Assembly (NCBI GenBank): GCA_963790435.1
Contig: CAWBOI010000002.1
Coordinates: 186,001-250,000 of the forward strand
Source: Ilyomonas sp963790435
Lineage (GTDB): Bacteria > Bacteroidota > Bacteroidia > Chitinophagales > Chitinophagaceae
Length of the DNA: 64,000 nucleotides
Direction: 5' to 3'
The translations under genes were made by a program, and so were the position numbers. Below the pieces are notes generated by a model. The model did no database searches and was not told the DNA's origin. It worked only from the letters and a program-made list of their open reading frames with translations. Below, piece by piece: positions 7,078-16,249 of this stretch. Positions within the stretch are counted from its first letter, which is position 1, and each line of letters opens with the position of its first letter.

Positions 7078-8431
7078 TCATCTTCCTTTCAGCCAGTTTT
7101 CCGGATTTAAAAAACTTTCCTGCTCATTCATTACCATAAAATGCACCATGCCGCCGCCATCGTTGTTTGCTGCGGCTTTGCCTACAATGGTTCCGGCTTG
7201 CACCACATCGTTTTTCACCACACTTACTGATGATAGATGGCTGTAGGCTGTAAAATATTTCCCATGCCGCACCACCACAGATTTTTCATCTCCTAAATCT
7301 AACACAGCCGATACCGTTCCATCTGCTACCGCTTTTACGGTTGCCCCAACTGGTACTCCAATATCTATTCCGTCATTATTATCAACCAGCTTAGTTCCGG
7401 GAATAGAATATCTGCCAAAAGGTATTAGAATGGTTCCGCTTCCTACAGGCCAGGGCAAACCTCCTCTCTTGTTTTCAAAATTGATAGAAGTTGTTACATT
7501 TTCCGGTGTTGATTCTAACGGGCTGTAAGTACGGTTGTTGTTGCGTGGTGGCGGCGTTACGGCAGCCGTTGTGTTTTGCGATGAAGAAGCATTATTGTTG
7601 GCTGCACCATTGTCGCCGGCTTGTTGTGCCGCCAGTTTTCTTTTGCGATCTTCTTCCTGCTGGCGGGCAAGCTGCGCCTGACGTGCCTGCTCTTTGCGCC
7701 GGGCTTGCGGCTATTTCGCGACCAATAATTAATTTCAACTGCCCTTGCAACTTGCGGCGGGCTGCTTCGCGTTCTTTTATTTGTGTGCTCAATTCTTTTT
7801 CCTGTCCCTGCAAGCCGCGCACCACTTCATCTTTCTCTTTCCGGTCCACTTCCATCTGCTGTATTTGCTTGCCTTGCTCCTGCAGGGTTGAGTTTTTCTG
7901 CGTTTTGGTAGTAGTAAGATTGTTCATTTTCACCTGCAGCAGATTTTGTGTTTTGATGATATTGTTTGCCTGCGCTTCGCGATACTGCCGGTAGCTTTTC
8001 AGGTATGAAATCCGCTTGATGGCATCGTTAAAATTTTGGGCAGAAAAAACAAAGTTCAGATAATCGTAACTGCTCCGGTTTTTATAAGCAAACACTAAGT
8101 TTTTTGCATAGCGTTCTTTCAGTGTGTCTAATTCTTTTGTATAACGATAAATGTCAAGATTGTTCAGATACAATTGATCATCAATCTTATGTAGTTCTTT
8201 ATTGATGTTGATAACTAGTTCTTCACGCGCTTTTATTTTTCGCTGCACCAGCGCCAGTTGACTGATGGATTGTTTTTTATTCTTTTTAATGCTGCTTAAT
8301 GTGCTGTTTAAATCTGCCAGTTCTTTTTGCAACTGCTGCTGTTTGCGTTGAATGTCTTCTTTGGTTTCCTGTGCAAATGCAGCAAAACCAAAACTTAGAA
8401 ACAGGATAAAAACAAAGGCTTTTCTAAACAT
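7078..8431 (-). CDS. EnvC-like LytM/M23 peptidoglycan hydrolase activator (frameshifted)
   Basis: An exported coiled-coil protein with a C-terminal LytM domain, the architecture of EnvC-type activators of cell-wall amidases. The start at 8431 gives a signal peptide ending near FAAFAQ. Residues about 20-240 are charged coiled coil. The LytM domain contains GIDIGVPVGATVKAVADGTV and HGKYFTAYSHLS. The canonical first metal histidine before GID is asparagine/aspartate, and the last motif reads GGGMVHFMV instead of GPHLHFE, so the active site looks degenerate, as in EnvC. One extra base near 7706-7712 splits the gene: the first frame ends at 7592 in a nonsense tail, and the second continues as ARRKEQARQAQLARQQEED. 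The length is 3n+1. Confidence 0.82.
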
Positions 8432-8506
8432 AATTTTTTGGATTAAAAAAATGGACAAAACCAAAACAGCCAGGACACATAGAGTACGCTTGCACTGCGT
8501 TACTTA

Positions 8507-9346
8507 TTATCTTACCCGGTAGTTTTTTGGAATATTGAAAGGAAAAGTGAGCAGCTTATTATCAAAATCGTATTGCTTAAACTGAAGATTCACGTCCAGC
8601 TTGGCTCTTTCAGCCACCGATATTTTTCTTGATGTAGAAAAATAAAAATCATTCACTTTATCATAGTCATCAAACGTAATGTCTGCGGTTCGGTTTTTTA
8701 AAGGGTTCACATCATCCAATTTGCTGTGCAGTAATCGCAGGTTGTTTTTATCTAACGTAAGCAAATTTTTAAACACGTTGCCAGCCATCAGTATCAATAA
8801 ATTGTCGCCCGTTTCGGAGTACGAAACAATATTGCTGTCTAAGTAAACCGGATTGCCAATCAATATATCCTGAAGGTTAGTAAAACCAACCGGCACTTCT
8901 GTTAACTCCTGCAAATAACCAATGCGACGATATTGAATGATTTTATGCAGCTTATCCATAATTTTTACGCTGTCGGGCGTTATCATTACCCGGAAACCTT
9001 CAATGCCCAAAGCGCCGGTTAAAGACATCCAAATCAAGCTATCTTTTTGCATCCTCAAATACACTGTTGCCTGACCATTGCCTTCGCTGCCATCATAGTC
9101 CATTTTTACTTTTGCAGAAAAAGTTTGGAAATGGATCCGTTGTTTATCAAGCCGGTTTACAATGTTTTGAATGATGGTTGCTGAATCTATTGCAGCCGCT
9201 TGCGTAACTTCTTTCAGCACTGTATCTTTTTTGGTGATGACATGGCCAATGCTTTGCACTTTTCTTGCAGGCCGGCAAGCGGCAAACATCGCAATTATGA
9301 AGAGAGTAAAACAGAGCCATCGCAGCAGGTGTTTTTTTATTTTCAT
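8507..9346 (-). CDS. DUF4292 lipoprotein
   Basis: A 279-residue lipoprotein with signal sequence and lipobox (IIAMFAAC, Cys about residue 23). The mature part matches DUF4292, a beta-rich LolA/LolB-like outer-membrane-associated family of Bacteroidetes (conserved FSAKVKMDYDG and SLTGALGIEGFRVMITPDSVK). It is directly upstream of the EnvC-like gene, an arrangement common in this group, and suggests an envelope role. I use the ATG at 9346 rather than an upstream in-frame ATG, because it gives a proper signal peptide. A copy of the dispersed motif sits 13 bases before the start. Confidence 0.87.
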   Translation of the reverse strand: MKIKKHLLRWLCFTLFIIAMFAACRPARKVQSIGHVITKKDTVLKEVTQAAAIDSATIIQNIVNRLDKQRIHFQTFSAKVKMDYDGSEGNGQATVYLRMQKDSLIWMSLTGALGIEGFRVMITPDSVKIMDKLHKIIQYRRIGYLQELTEVPVGFTNLQDILIGNPVYLDSNIVSYSETGDNLLILMAGNVFKNLLTLDKNNLRLLHSKLDDVNPLKNRTADITFDDYDKVNDFYFSTSRKISVAERAKLDVNLQFKQYDFDNKLLTFPFNIPKNYRVR

Positions 9347-9378
9347 TCTTTTTGTCAGGTTTGTTTTTGCCCAAATTT

Positions 9379-9822
9379 TTATAGCTTGCCTGTATGTCCA
9401 AAACCACCGGCGCTTCGTTCGGTGTTTTTGATTTCGGTTACTTCTTTCCAAATTACCTGTTCAACCGGCGACACAACCATTTGCGCAATTCTATCGCCGG
9501 AATGTATCGTATGCACTTCGTTTGATAAATTAATCAGTATGATTTTGATTTCGCCCCGGTAATCGGCATCAATGGTTCCCGGGCTGTTTAAACAAGTAAT
9601 GCCATGATTGATGGCAAGCCCGCTGCGCGGACGAATTTGCGCTTCATAGCCATCGGGCAATTCAATGAATAAGCCAGTTGGCACCAACACACGCTGCAAA
9701 GGTTGCAGGTGGATGGCTTTTTTTATATCGGCTCTGATGTCCATACCGGCAGCGCCTGCTGTGGCATAGTGCGGCAACGGATTGGATGATGTGTTGATGA
9801 TATTAACGGTGCAGGTTTTCAC
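9379..9822 (-). CDS. dut: dUTP diphosphatase
   Basis: A 147-residue trimeric dUTPase that hydrolyses dUTP to dUMP. All the usual motifs are present: AGMDIRA, RPRSGLAINHG (motif II), DADYRGEIKIILIN (motif III), GDRIAQMVV (motif IV) and the C-terminal RSAGGFGHTG flap (motif V). The family length (about 145) is reached only if translation starts at the GTG at 9822 (reads M-KTCTVNIIN). The upstream in-frame ATG would add 57 odd residues and overlap the divergent acyltransferase. Confidence 0.94.
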   Translation of the reverse strand: MKTCTVNIINTSSNPLPHYATAGAAGMDIRADIKKAIHLQPLQRVLVPTGLFIELPDGYEAQIRPRSGLAINHGITCLNSPGTIDADYRGEIKIILINLSNEVHTIHSGDRIAQMVVSPVEQVIWKEVTEIKNTERSAGGFGHTGKL

Positions 9823-9968
9823 GGCGGCAAAACTAAGGAAGGAGAAAATAGCGATTGTGTAAATAAAGAAAAGGATTTGCGTTTTGTTGTTCACATGATA
9901 AACAGTTATAGACTTGCCCAGCAACAAAATAAGGCATGAAAGAGTATATTTGAAAACTACAAATAAAA

Positions 9969-10550
9969 ATGCCTGGTTACTACGCACATCCATCTTCTTT
10001 TATTGATGAACCCTGCGCCATTGGCAACGGCACACGCATCTGGCATTTTTGCCACATCATGCAGAGCGCTGTAATTGGTGAGAACTGCAACATCGGGCAA
10101 AATGTAATGATTGGTAAAGGTGTTGTGTTAGGCAATGGCGTAAAAGTGCAAAACAATGTTTCGCTTTATGAAGGCGTGAGTTGCGAAGATGATGTATTTA
10201 TCGGTCCATCGGTTGTGTTTACCAACGTTATCAATCCACGCAGTGCCGTTTCGCGCAAGCACGAATTTAAAAGCACCCTCATTAAACGCGGCGCAACCAT
10301 TGGTGCCAATGCAACAATTGTTTGTGGCATTACCATTGGCGGGTTTGCGTTTGTTGGCGCAGGCTCTGTGGTTACAAAATCAATACTGCCTTATGCTTTA
10401 GTAATGGGAAATCCTGCAAAACAAAAAGGCTGGATGAGCGAGCATGGAAGCAAACTCCAATTTGATGAAAACAATACTGCCGTTTGCAAAGAAACCGGTG
10501 AAAAGTATTCATTGCAAAACGGAGCAGTAAAAAAAATGAGTGGTGAGTAG
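9969..10550 (+). CDS. Hexapeptide-repeat acyltransferase (WbpD/WlbB-like)
   Basis: A 193-residue left-handed beta-helix transferase with hexapeptide repeats through residues about 15-145 (IGENCNIGQNVMIGKGVVLG). The RGATIGANATIVCGITIGG segment and the closing YALVMGNPAKQKGW are typical of sugar-nucleotide N-acetyltransferases such as UDP-2-acetamido-3-amino-glucuronate acetyltransferase. The exact substrate is inferred. The final codons (MSGE-stop) are built from a GTGGTGAGTAG phrase repeat that continues beyond the stop, so the native C-terminus may have been altered. Confidence 0.82.
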   Translation: MPGYYAHPSSFIDEPCAIGNGTRIWHFCHIMQSAVIGENCNIGQNVMIGKGVVLGNGVKVQNNVSLYEGVSCEDDVFIGPSVVFTNVINPRSAVSRKHEFKSTLIKRGATIGANATIVCGITIGGFAFVGAGSVVTKSILPYALVMGNPAKQKGWMSEHGSKLQFDENNTAVCKETGEKYSLQNGAVKKMSGE

Positions 10551-10563
10551 TGAATGGTGAGTA
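10538..10563. repeat. GTGAGTAGTGAATGGTGAG phrase repeat overlapping a stop codon
   Basis: This degenerate repeat belongs to the same family as the tracts at 25651-25684 and 32641-32689, where it reads as CTCACnACTCAC on the plus strand. It supplies the last four codons and stop of the acyltransferase. Confidence 0.7.
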
Positions 10564-10580
10564 TAAAAACATTAAATAAA

Positions 10581-10614
10581 AAAGAGACTTTTGTTTTTAA
10601 GCAAAAATCTCTTT
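10581..10614. terminator. Hairpin between acyltransferase and dnaN
   Basis: AAAGAGA (10581-10587) pairs with TCTCTTT (10608-10614), and an inner TTTTG pairs with CAAAA. It lies between convergent genes. It is followed by a CTCGTAGCTC/CTCGCAGCTT phrase repeat (10622-10648) that reaches the dnaN stop. Confidence 0.6.
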
Positions 10615-10645
10615 CTCAAATCTCGTAGCTCAAATCTCGCAGCTT

Positions 10646-11761
10646 CTAACTATTCAGCATCAGCGGCATCACCAGCATTAATAAATCCTCGCCTTCTTCC
10701 TGTTCAATGGGCTTAACAATACCCGCTTTGGTTGGTGTTGACAGTTCTACTTTTATTTCGCTGTTATCAGCCGCATTCAGCATTTCAATTAGAAACTTTG
10801 CGTTGAAAGCAATCTGTAAATCTTCGCCATTGTAATTGCAGTTCATGCGTTCATTTCCTTCAAAACTAAAATCAACATCCTGAGCAGTTAACTGCAATTC
10901 GCTTCCGCTAATGGAAAGCGCAACCTGGTTAGTGCTTTTGTTACTGAACACATTGATACGGCGCAATGCTCCCTGGAAATCGTTTTTATTTACTATCAAT
11001 TGATACGGATTGTTTACCGGTATTACCACTTTGTAGTCGGGGAAGCGTGCATCTATCAAACGGCAGATCAAATGCGTTGTGTTGTGCCTAACAAACAGGT
11101 GATTGCTGTTGTACGAAATGGTGATTTCATCATCGTTGTCGGGCAGAACATTTCTTAATAAGTTCAAAGGTTTTTTGGGAACGATAAAGCTGTCGTTGTT
11201 AGGCGCGCTTACATCGGTTCTTTTATAACGAACCAGGCGATGCGCATCGGTGGCAACAAACTGCACGGCATCTTTATTCAATTCAAAATAAACGCCCGTC
11301 ATGGCAGGTCGCAAATCGTCGGAGCTTACAGCAAATAAGGTTTTATTAATAGCAGTTACCAGCGCGCCGCTTTTCATTGTAAAGCTGTTGGAATCATCTG
11401 CCACCGGCTCTTTCGGAAAGTTATCAGGGTTTTCACCCATCATTTTATACTTGCCATTGCTGCTGGTAATTTCAATACCAAAGTTTTTATCTATAGAAAA
11501 TGTAAGCGGTTGGTCAGCAATATTTTTTAATGAATCCAACAAAATTTTGGCAGGCACACAAACGCGTCCGTTTTCATTGCTCTCCACATCCATCTGCACA
11601 CGCATTACCGTTTCTAAATCGGTAGCCGTAATGCTTAATTTTTTATCCTGAATATCAAACGAAAAATCTTCTAAAATGGGCAACACGGTATTGGCATTGA
11701 TAACGCCGCTGATTTGCTGCAACTGCTTAAGCAACGAAGAAGATGAAACAATAAACTTCAT
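10646..11761 (-). CDS. dnaN: DNA polymerase III beta clamp
   Basis: A 371-residue sliding clamp with the three-domain layout of the family. Recognisable segments include the N-terminal MKFIVSSSSLLKQLQQISGV, the domain II block with FIVPKKPLNLLRNVLPD, RFPDYKVVIP in the last third, and the C-terminal LMLVMPLMLNS, which ends like other bacterial clamps (MPMR/L). Length is standard. dnaA is not adjacent, which is common in this phylum. Confidence 0.96.
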   Translation of the reverse strand: MKFIVSSSSLLKQLQQISGVINANTVLPILEDFSFDIQDKKLSITATDLETVMRVQMDVESNENGRVCVPAKILLDSLKNIADQPLTFSIDKNFGIEITSSNGKYKMMGENPDNFPKEPVADDSNSFTMKSGALVTAINKTLFAVSSDDLRPAMTGVYFELNKDAVQFVATDAHRLVRYKRTDVSAPNNDSFIVPKKPLNLLRNVLPDNDDEITISYNSNHLFVRHNTTHLICRLIDARFPDYKVVIPVNNPYQLIVNKNDFQGALRRINVFSNKSTNQVALSISGSELQLTAQDVDFSFEGNERMNCNYNGEDLQIAFNAKFLIEMLNAADNSEIKVELSTPTKAGIVKPIEQEEGEDLLMLVMPLMLNS

Positions 11762-11940
11762 TTGAATAACGATTTACTTTTTGGGTAAAAACAAAAATTA
11801 ATGTAACAATACAAAGCAACAAACGTACTGTAAAATATGGAGAAACTGCTATTAGGTGCATATTGTGTGAGCAAAAAAATAATCGAATTGCATTCGCTGA
11901 ATTGGTTAAAAAAATCAAAAAGAAAAGCGGTTCTCATGAT

Positions 11941-11983
11941 GTTACGAAATCTATCGTATTTTTGATACGAAATAATTCGTAAC
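11941..11983 (+). promoter_or_regulatory. 43-bp imperfect palindrome over a -7 element
   Basis: Outer arms GTTACGAA and TTCGTAAC and inner arms ATCGTAT and GATACGA form a nested inverted repeat between dnaN and the gene at 12006. The centre contains TATTTTTG (11957-11964), a perfect match to the Bacteroidetes -7 consensus. It lies 42 bases before the ATG. This is the picture of a repressor operator covering a promoter, of a size suited to two dimers. No regulator gene is adjacent. Confidence 0.65.
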
Positions 11984-12005
11984 TACCATTATTCAATCTC
12001 AAATT

Positions 12006-12758
12006 ATGAAAAATGTACGCCTTGCATCTCCGCTCGTTAAAGTGGCTGCCCTTTTTGTTTTTGTTGTTATTTTTAGTTCCTGGCAGCCGAAAAACAAAGA
12101 CATCCCACAAAGGAACATCAACCGCGCAACCGATGGAGATACCACAATACCAAAGACATTCAATACTGATGAAATTAACCTTCAACTGAACATAGACTCC
12201 ATTATGCAGCAGGTGAATCTTGCGCTAAAGCAAATTGATTATCAAAAAATCAATGCTGAAGTGCAAAAGGCAATGGCACAGGTTGATTACAACAAAATCA
12301 ACAAAGAAATTCATGAAGCGATGCAAAGCATTGACTGGAATAAGATGAAAATAGATGTGTCCGCTTCGCTCGACAGTGCGAAAGCAGCCATTAACAAGAT
12401 AGATTGGAATGAAATGAAAACCGAGTTGAGCAAAGCGCAGATTGAAGTGAAGAAAGCGATGGCTGAACAAAAAATAAACAGTGAAGAAATCAAACGTGAA
12501 GTAGAAAAATCGTTGAAGGAAGCGCAGAAAAATTTAGGATCAGTAAAAGCTGAACTGGCGAATTACAAAGGCTTGCAAACAGCTTTAATGAACGATGGAT
12601 TCATCAGCAAAAACAAACCTTACACCATCGAACTGAAAGACGGTGTGTTATACATCAACGGTGCCAAACAAAGCAAAGCAACTACCGATAAATACAGCCG
12701 ATTTTATTCAGGCAAAAAGAACTTTGTTTTGAAGAATGATGGTGGAAGCGATTTGTGA
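12006..12758 (+). CDS. Exported repeat-rich coiled protein, unknown function
   Basis: A 250-residue protein with an N-terminal hydrophobic segment (residues about 9-26, signal or anchor), a polar linker, and a helical region built from imperfect repeats of about 16 residues. The repeats begin with ID/VD plus an aromatic residue at positions 77, 93, 109 and 132 (IDYQKINAEVQKAMAQ, VDYNKINKEIHEAMQS, IDWNKMK, IDWNEMK). The C-terminal 60 residues form a compact domain with GVLYINGAKQ. No named domain is recognised. Expression is probably controlled by the palindrome at 11941-11983. Confidence 0.78.
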   Translation: MKNVRLASPLVKVAALFVFVVIFSSWQPKNKDIPQRNINRATDGDTTIPKTFNTDEINLQLNIDSIMQQVNLALKQIDYQKINAEVQKAMAQVDYNKINKEIHEAMQSIDWNKMKIDVSASLDSAKAAINKIDWNEMKTELSKAQIEVKKAMAEQKINSEEIKREVEKSLKEAQKNLGSVKAELANYKGLQTALMNDGFISKNKPYTIELKDGVLYINGAKQSKATTDKYSRFYSGKKNFVLKNDGGSDL

Positions 12759-12766
12759 AATTTTGA

Positions 12767-12823
12767 CACAAAGACACGAAGGCACAAAGGATCGGTTTTC
12801 TTAGATCACTTCGTGCCTTTGTG
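12767..12823. terminator. CACAAAG/CACGAAG inverted repeat, likely terminator
   Basis: CACAAAGACACGAAG (12767-12781) pairs with CTTCGTGCCTTTGTG (12809-12823) with one mismatch. It separates convergent genes (stops at 12758 and 12835). The wording belongs to the CACGAAG phrase family also seen near 28561, 37266 and 38961. Confidence 0.65.
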
Positions 12824-12834
12824 GCAAATAAAAC

Positions 12835-14020
12835 TTAAACTTTGTCAAGCGCCTGTTCAATATCTGCAATCACATCGTCCACATGCTCAAGCCCTACCGA
12901 GATACGCACCAAGCCGGGCGTAATGCCAACGGCAAGCCGTTCTTCTTCCGTTAATTTGGAATGCGTAGTGCTTGCGGGATGCGTGGCAATGGAACGGGAA
13001 TCGCCAAGATTAGGCGTCATAGAAATTAACTCCAAACTATTTAAAAACGTTTCCCCTTTTTCAACACCACCTTTTATTTCAAAACACAAAATGCCACCGC
13101 CGCCCCGCATTTGTTTTTGCGCAATTTTGTACTGCGGATGCGAAGGCAAAAACGGATACTTTACCCAACTTACTTTCGGATGATTTTCTAATACTTTAGC
13201 CACTTGTAAAGCATTGCTGCAATGGCGTTCCATGCGCACATCCAATGTTTCCAAACTCTTGCTTAATACCCAAGCATTAAAGGCAGAAAGTGTGGGACCC
13301 GTATTGCGGCAAAACAAATAAATTTCGTGTATCAGTTCTTCTTTACCCACAACAATGCCGCCCAGTACGCGGCCTTGCCCGTCAATCCATTTGGTTGCCG
13401 AATGAACCACAAGATCAGCACCATACTGAATGGGCAATTGCAGCATCGGCGTAGCAAAACAATTGTCAACGTTCAATATCAAATTGTGCTCTTTGGCAAA
13501 CGTTCCCATCCATTCTAAATCCAGCACTTCCAATTGCGGGTTGGTGGGCGTTTCCAAATAAATCATTTTACTGTTTGGTTTTACCGCTTTTTGCCAGGCT
13601 TCTTTATCGTTTGCCGGAACCAACGTGTATTCAATTCCATACTTAGGCAAATATTTGGTAACAATGGTAATGGTGCTGCCAAACACCGAACTGCAACACA
13701 ACAAATGATCGCCTTGCTTCAACAAGCGGAAAGATAGAAGCAAACACAGCCGCCATACCCGAAGCCGTTGCGAAGCCCGCTTCTGCGCCTTCAAGAGCAA
13801 CCATTTTATCCTTAAATTCATCAACGGTTGGGTTGCTGTACCGACTGTAAATGTTGGAATCGTTTTCTCCGCGAAATGCATCCCGCATGGTATCAGCATC
13901 ATCAAACGTAAAGGAGCTGGTCAAATACAATGGGCTTGAATGTTCGTGCTGCACCGTTTGCGCCGCACGCAAGCGAATGGCGTTGGTTTGCGGATGCCAC
14001 TTGTTGTTTTTCTTCATCAA
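12835..14020 (-). CDS. Cys/Met metabolism PLP enzyme (MetZ/MetB type, frameshifted)
   Basis: A trans-sulfuration enzyme of the cystathionine gamma-synthase/O-succinylhomoserine sulfhydrylase family (fold type I PLP). The N-terminal frame (from 14020) has HEHSSPLYLTSSFTFDDA, NIYSRYSNPTVDEF and GFATASGMAAVFAS. The C-terminal frame (ending 12835) has LVVHSATKWIDGQGRVLGG with the PLP lysine, and HPASTTHSKL. One extra base near 13718-13726 (CCGCTTGTTGAAG) splits FPL from LKQGDHLL. The total is 3n+1. Specificity (MetZ versus MetB) cannot be settled by eye, but MetZ is common in Bacteroidetes. Confidence 0.85.
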
Positions 14021-14021
14021 T

Positions 14022-14462
14022 CTAAACGGTTTCTTCTATTGCTTTGTTTACAATTACGGTCCAGTTAATTTCAGCTCCGGCAGCACGTAAAGTAGCTGCT
14101 ACCGAGCAATATTTTTGTATAGATAAATCGGCAGCGCGCTGTGCTTTGGTTTCGTCAATATTTCCCCATAAATGAAACTCAACATCAACCGTTTTCCAGA
14201 GCGATGGCTCTTTGCCCGCTTCGCGTTCGCCATGCACTTTCATTTTATAATTGGTGATGGTTTGGCGTTGCTTGTTTAATATGCTGATTACATCAATGGC
14301 GCTGCAACCAGCCAAAGCCATGAGGAGCAACTGCATGGGTCGTGCGCCAAAATTGTTACCGCCCGATTCGGGGCTGGTATCCATTTTTACATTGTGATGG
14401 TTAGCATCGGTAGCAACAAAGCCATAATCGAGCTGTTCTCTTGATAATTCTATCGTAATCAT
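14022..14462 (-). CDS. OsmC family peroxiredoxin-like protein
   Basis: A 146-residue OsmC/Ohr-fold protein, a family of thiol-dependent peroxidases and related proteins. The core helix ARPMQLLLMALAGCSAIDVISIL (split here as RPMQLLLMALAGC and AIDVISIL) carries one conserved cysteine at about residue 54. The second family cysteine lies in the C-terminal part (IQKYCSVAATL). The gene starts directly after the PLP enzyme start (1-base gap) and probably shares its transcript. Confidence 0.87.
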   Translation of the reverse strand: MITIELSREQLDYGFVATDANHHNVKMDTSPESGGNNFGARPMQLLLMALAGCSAIDVISILNKQRQTITNYKMKVHGEREAGKEPSLWKTVDVEFHLWGNIDETKAQRAADLSIQKYCSVAATLRAAGAEINWTVIVNKAIEETV

Positions 14463-14533
14463 TTCGCTTCAAATTAATGGAGTGCAAAGGTATTGCATTT
14501 GCACGTTTGGTAGAAGAGATGCGACTGTGGTTA

Positions 14534-14541
14534 TACTTTTG
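14534..14541 (+). promoter_or_regulatory. -7 element TACTTTTG upstream of SMR gene
   Basis: TACTTTTG fits the TAnnTTTG consensus and lies 22 bases before the ATG at 14564. A TTTG (about 14506) upstream could serve as -33, although the spacing of about 24 is slightly long. Confidence 0.45.
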
Positions 14542-14563
14542 CAGCAAATACAAAAAGGAAAGA

Positions 14564-14890
14564 ATGAACTGGCTGTTACTGATTATTGCAGGCTTACTTG
14601 AAATTGGCTTCAGCATTTCGCTCATAAAAATGAAAGAAACAAATGGATGGTTGTTTTGGGAATGGACAGGTTTGTTTTTGTTCTTTTTATTTGTGAGCTT
14701 GTGGCTCATGTACAAAGCTGTTGAAACCATCCCGGTAGGAACCGCTTATGCAGTGTGGACGGGCATTGGCAGCGTAGGAACCGTGATTGTTGGCATCTTG
14801 TTTTTTAGAGAACCCGCTACTTTCTGGCGATTGTTTTTTATCAGTACATTAATTCTTTCTTTAATTGGATTGAAGCTGGTTTCGGATTGA
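14564..14890 (+). CDS. Small multidrug resistance (SMR) family transporter
   Basis: A 108-residue protein with four membrane helices, as in SugE/Gdx and EmrE. The key glutamate of the first helix is seen in LLEIGFSISL (residue about 13), and the loop IPVGTAYAVWTGIGSVGTV is a family hallmark. The start at 14564 (MNWLLLIIAG) gives the normal length. An earlier ATG in frame would add 29 polar residues that no SMR protein has. SugE/Gdx (guanidinium export) is more likely than EmrE, judging by the GIGSVGT segment, but this is inference. Confidence 0.88.
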   Translation: MNWLLLIIAGLLEIGFSISLIKMKETNGWLFWEWTGLFLFFLFVSLWLMYKAVETIPVGTAYAVWTGIGSVGTVIVGILFFREPATFWRLFFISTLILSLIGLKLVSD

Positions 14891-14914
14891 TTTTTTGTTT
14901 TTTGCAGGAATAAT

Positions 14915-15340
14915 TCACTTTTGATTTTTTGTTCTTTGTTTTACCGGAATTACCAATTTTAATCCTGACCACAGTTCATCTATCGCGCAAACTTTTACAT
15001 CAACAAGACCATTTTGCAAAGCTATTTGACGAATCAAATTTTCCGTTACATCCGTTAGAGTTTTAGAAGATTTTTTATACCATGAAATCCAGATGATACC
15101 ATCTTGCGCAATCTCATTTTTTATAGAAAAAATATTTGCGTAAAATTCTTCTGCGCTGGCAACAAAACAATGAATAAAATTCTTTTTTGTTTTGATATCT
15201 GTTGTAACCGTTACGTTGTTAGGCATGTTGGTAAACAAATCGAAATAATAATTTGGCTGATTGATTAGTTTAATAACAAAGCCATCCCTGATACCTAACT
15301 TTTTAGCAAGCGGAGTTTTTGAATAGCCGGATGGTTGCAT
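14915..15340 (-). CDS. DUF3052-like protein
   Basis: A 141-residue soluble protein. Its N-terminus (GYSKTPLAKKLGIRDGFVIKLI) and the central FIHCFVASAEEF, DGIIWISWYKKSSK and TDVTENLIRQIALQNGLVDVKVCAIDELWSGLKLV segments match the DUF3052 pattern. The family is uncharacterised. It lies just downstream of the glutaminyl cyclase gene on the same strand, with a 24-base gap. Confidence 0.78.
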   Translation of the reverse strand: MQPSGYSKTPLAKKLGIRDGFVIKLINQPNYYFDLFTNMPNNVTVTTDIKTKKNFIHCFVASAEEFYANIFSIKNEIAQDGIIWISWYKKSSKTLTDVTENLIRQIALQNGLVDVKVCAIDELWSGLKLVIPVKQRTKNQK

Positions 15341-15364
15341 TGTTTTTATTACAATTTATGTAAA

Positions 15365-16176
15365 TTAATTCAATTTGATTTCATACACCGAAGGCCAGTT
15401 TTTCCCGGTAATATAAAAGCTGTTTTTGGTTGAATCGTAGGCAATGCCGTTGAGCACTTTTTCATGATTTTGTTCACTCGATTCATCAATTCCCTTTCCG
15501 GTTTGCGATAAGATATCTCCGATGTTGATTACACCAACCACTTTTCCGGTTGCCAAATCAATTTTAATGATTTTCTTTTCGTGCCACACGTTGGCATATA
15601 CATATCCGGCCACATATTCCAGTTCGTTGATGCTGCTGACAGGACCGTAATTATCGGTAACGCTAAGTGTATTTTTGATTTGAAAATTATCGGGATTTAC
15701 AAAGTATAAATTGCTGCTGCCTGTACTAATGATAAGTTGCTTGCCATCTGTCGTCATACCCCAACCTTCATACGGAAAATTAAATTCTTTCAGCTTTTTA
15801 AACGTTGCCAAATTGTACTCATACGCTTTTTGATTGCGATACGTAAGCTGGTAGATTTTATCGCCAATAATAGCAATGCCTTCACCAAAATCAGAATCGG
15901 GCAAATCCACTTTCTGTTCAGCTTTGCCGGTGTTCAAATCCAATTTTAGCAACCGGCTTTCGCCTTCTTCGCCGGTGCTTTCATACAAAGCGTTATTGTG
16001 CCAGATTAAACCTTCGGTAAAGTGAGTAGTATCGTGCGGATATTCTTTGATCAGCCGATACGAAAGCGTTGGCGGCGGTGGGTTGCTGGCATCATCAATA
16101 GAAGTATTATCGTTGTTATTGTTTTTGCAGGAAAACAAGGCAAAATAAAACGAATTGCTGCTATAATTTTCTTCAT
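15365..16176 (-). CDS. Glutaminyl-peptide cyclotransferase, lipoprotein (start frameshifted)
   Basis: A plant/bacterial-type glutaminyl cyclase (five-bladed propeller) that converts N-terminal glutamine to pyroglutamate on exported proteins. Diagnostic segments are HFTEGLIWHNNALYESTGEEGES, read as HFTEGLIWHN plus LYESTG, then DFGEGIAIIGDKIYQLTY, EGWGMTTDGKQLIISTG and VLNGIAYDS. The ATG at 16176 starts a signal sequence MKKIIAAIRFI in one frame. The lipobox FALFSC and the mature protein follow in another. One missing T in TTTTATTTTGCC (about 16140-16150) explains it: adding it gives MKKIIAAIRFIFALFSC. The length is 3n+2. Confidence 0.82.
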
Positions 16177-16249
16177 AAATAAAAAAGGAATAGGGCAAAA
16201 ATAACGGGGTAAAATTTAAAGTGATGTTGAAATAGAAAAACGCGAACTG

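Noticed and set aside
9823..9993. Longer dut start at 9993
   Set aside because: It would add 57 residues not found in dUTPases and overlap the start of the divergent acyltransferase; GTG at 9822 gives the family length.
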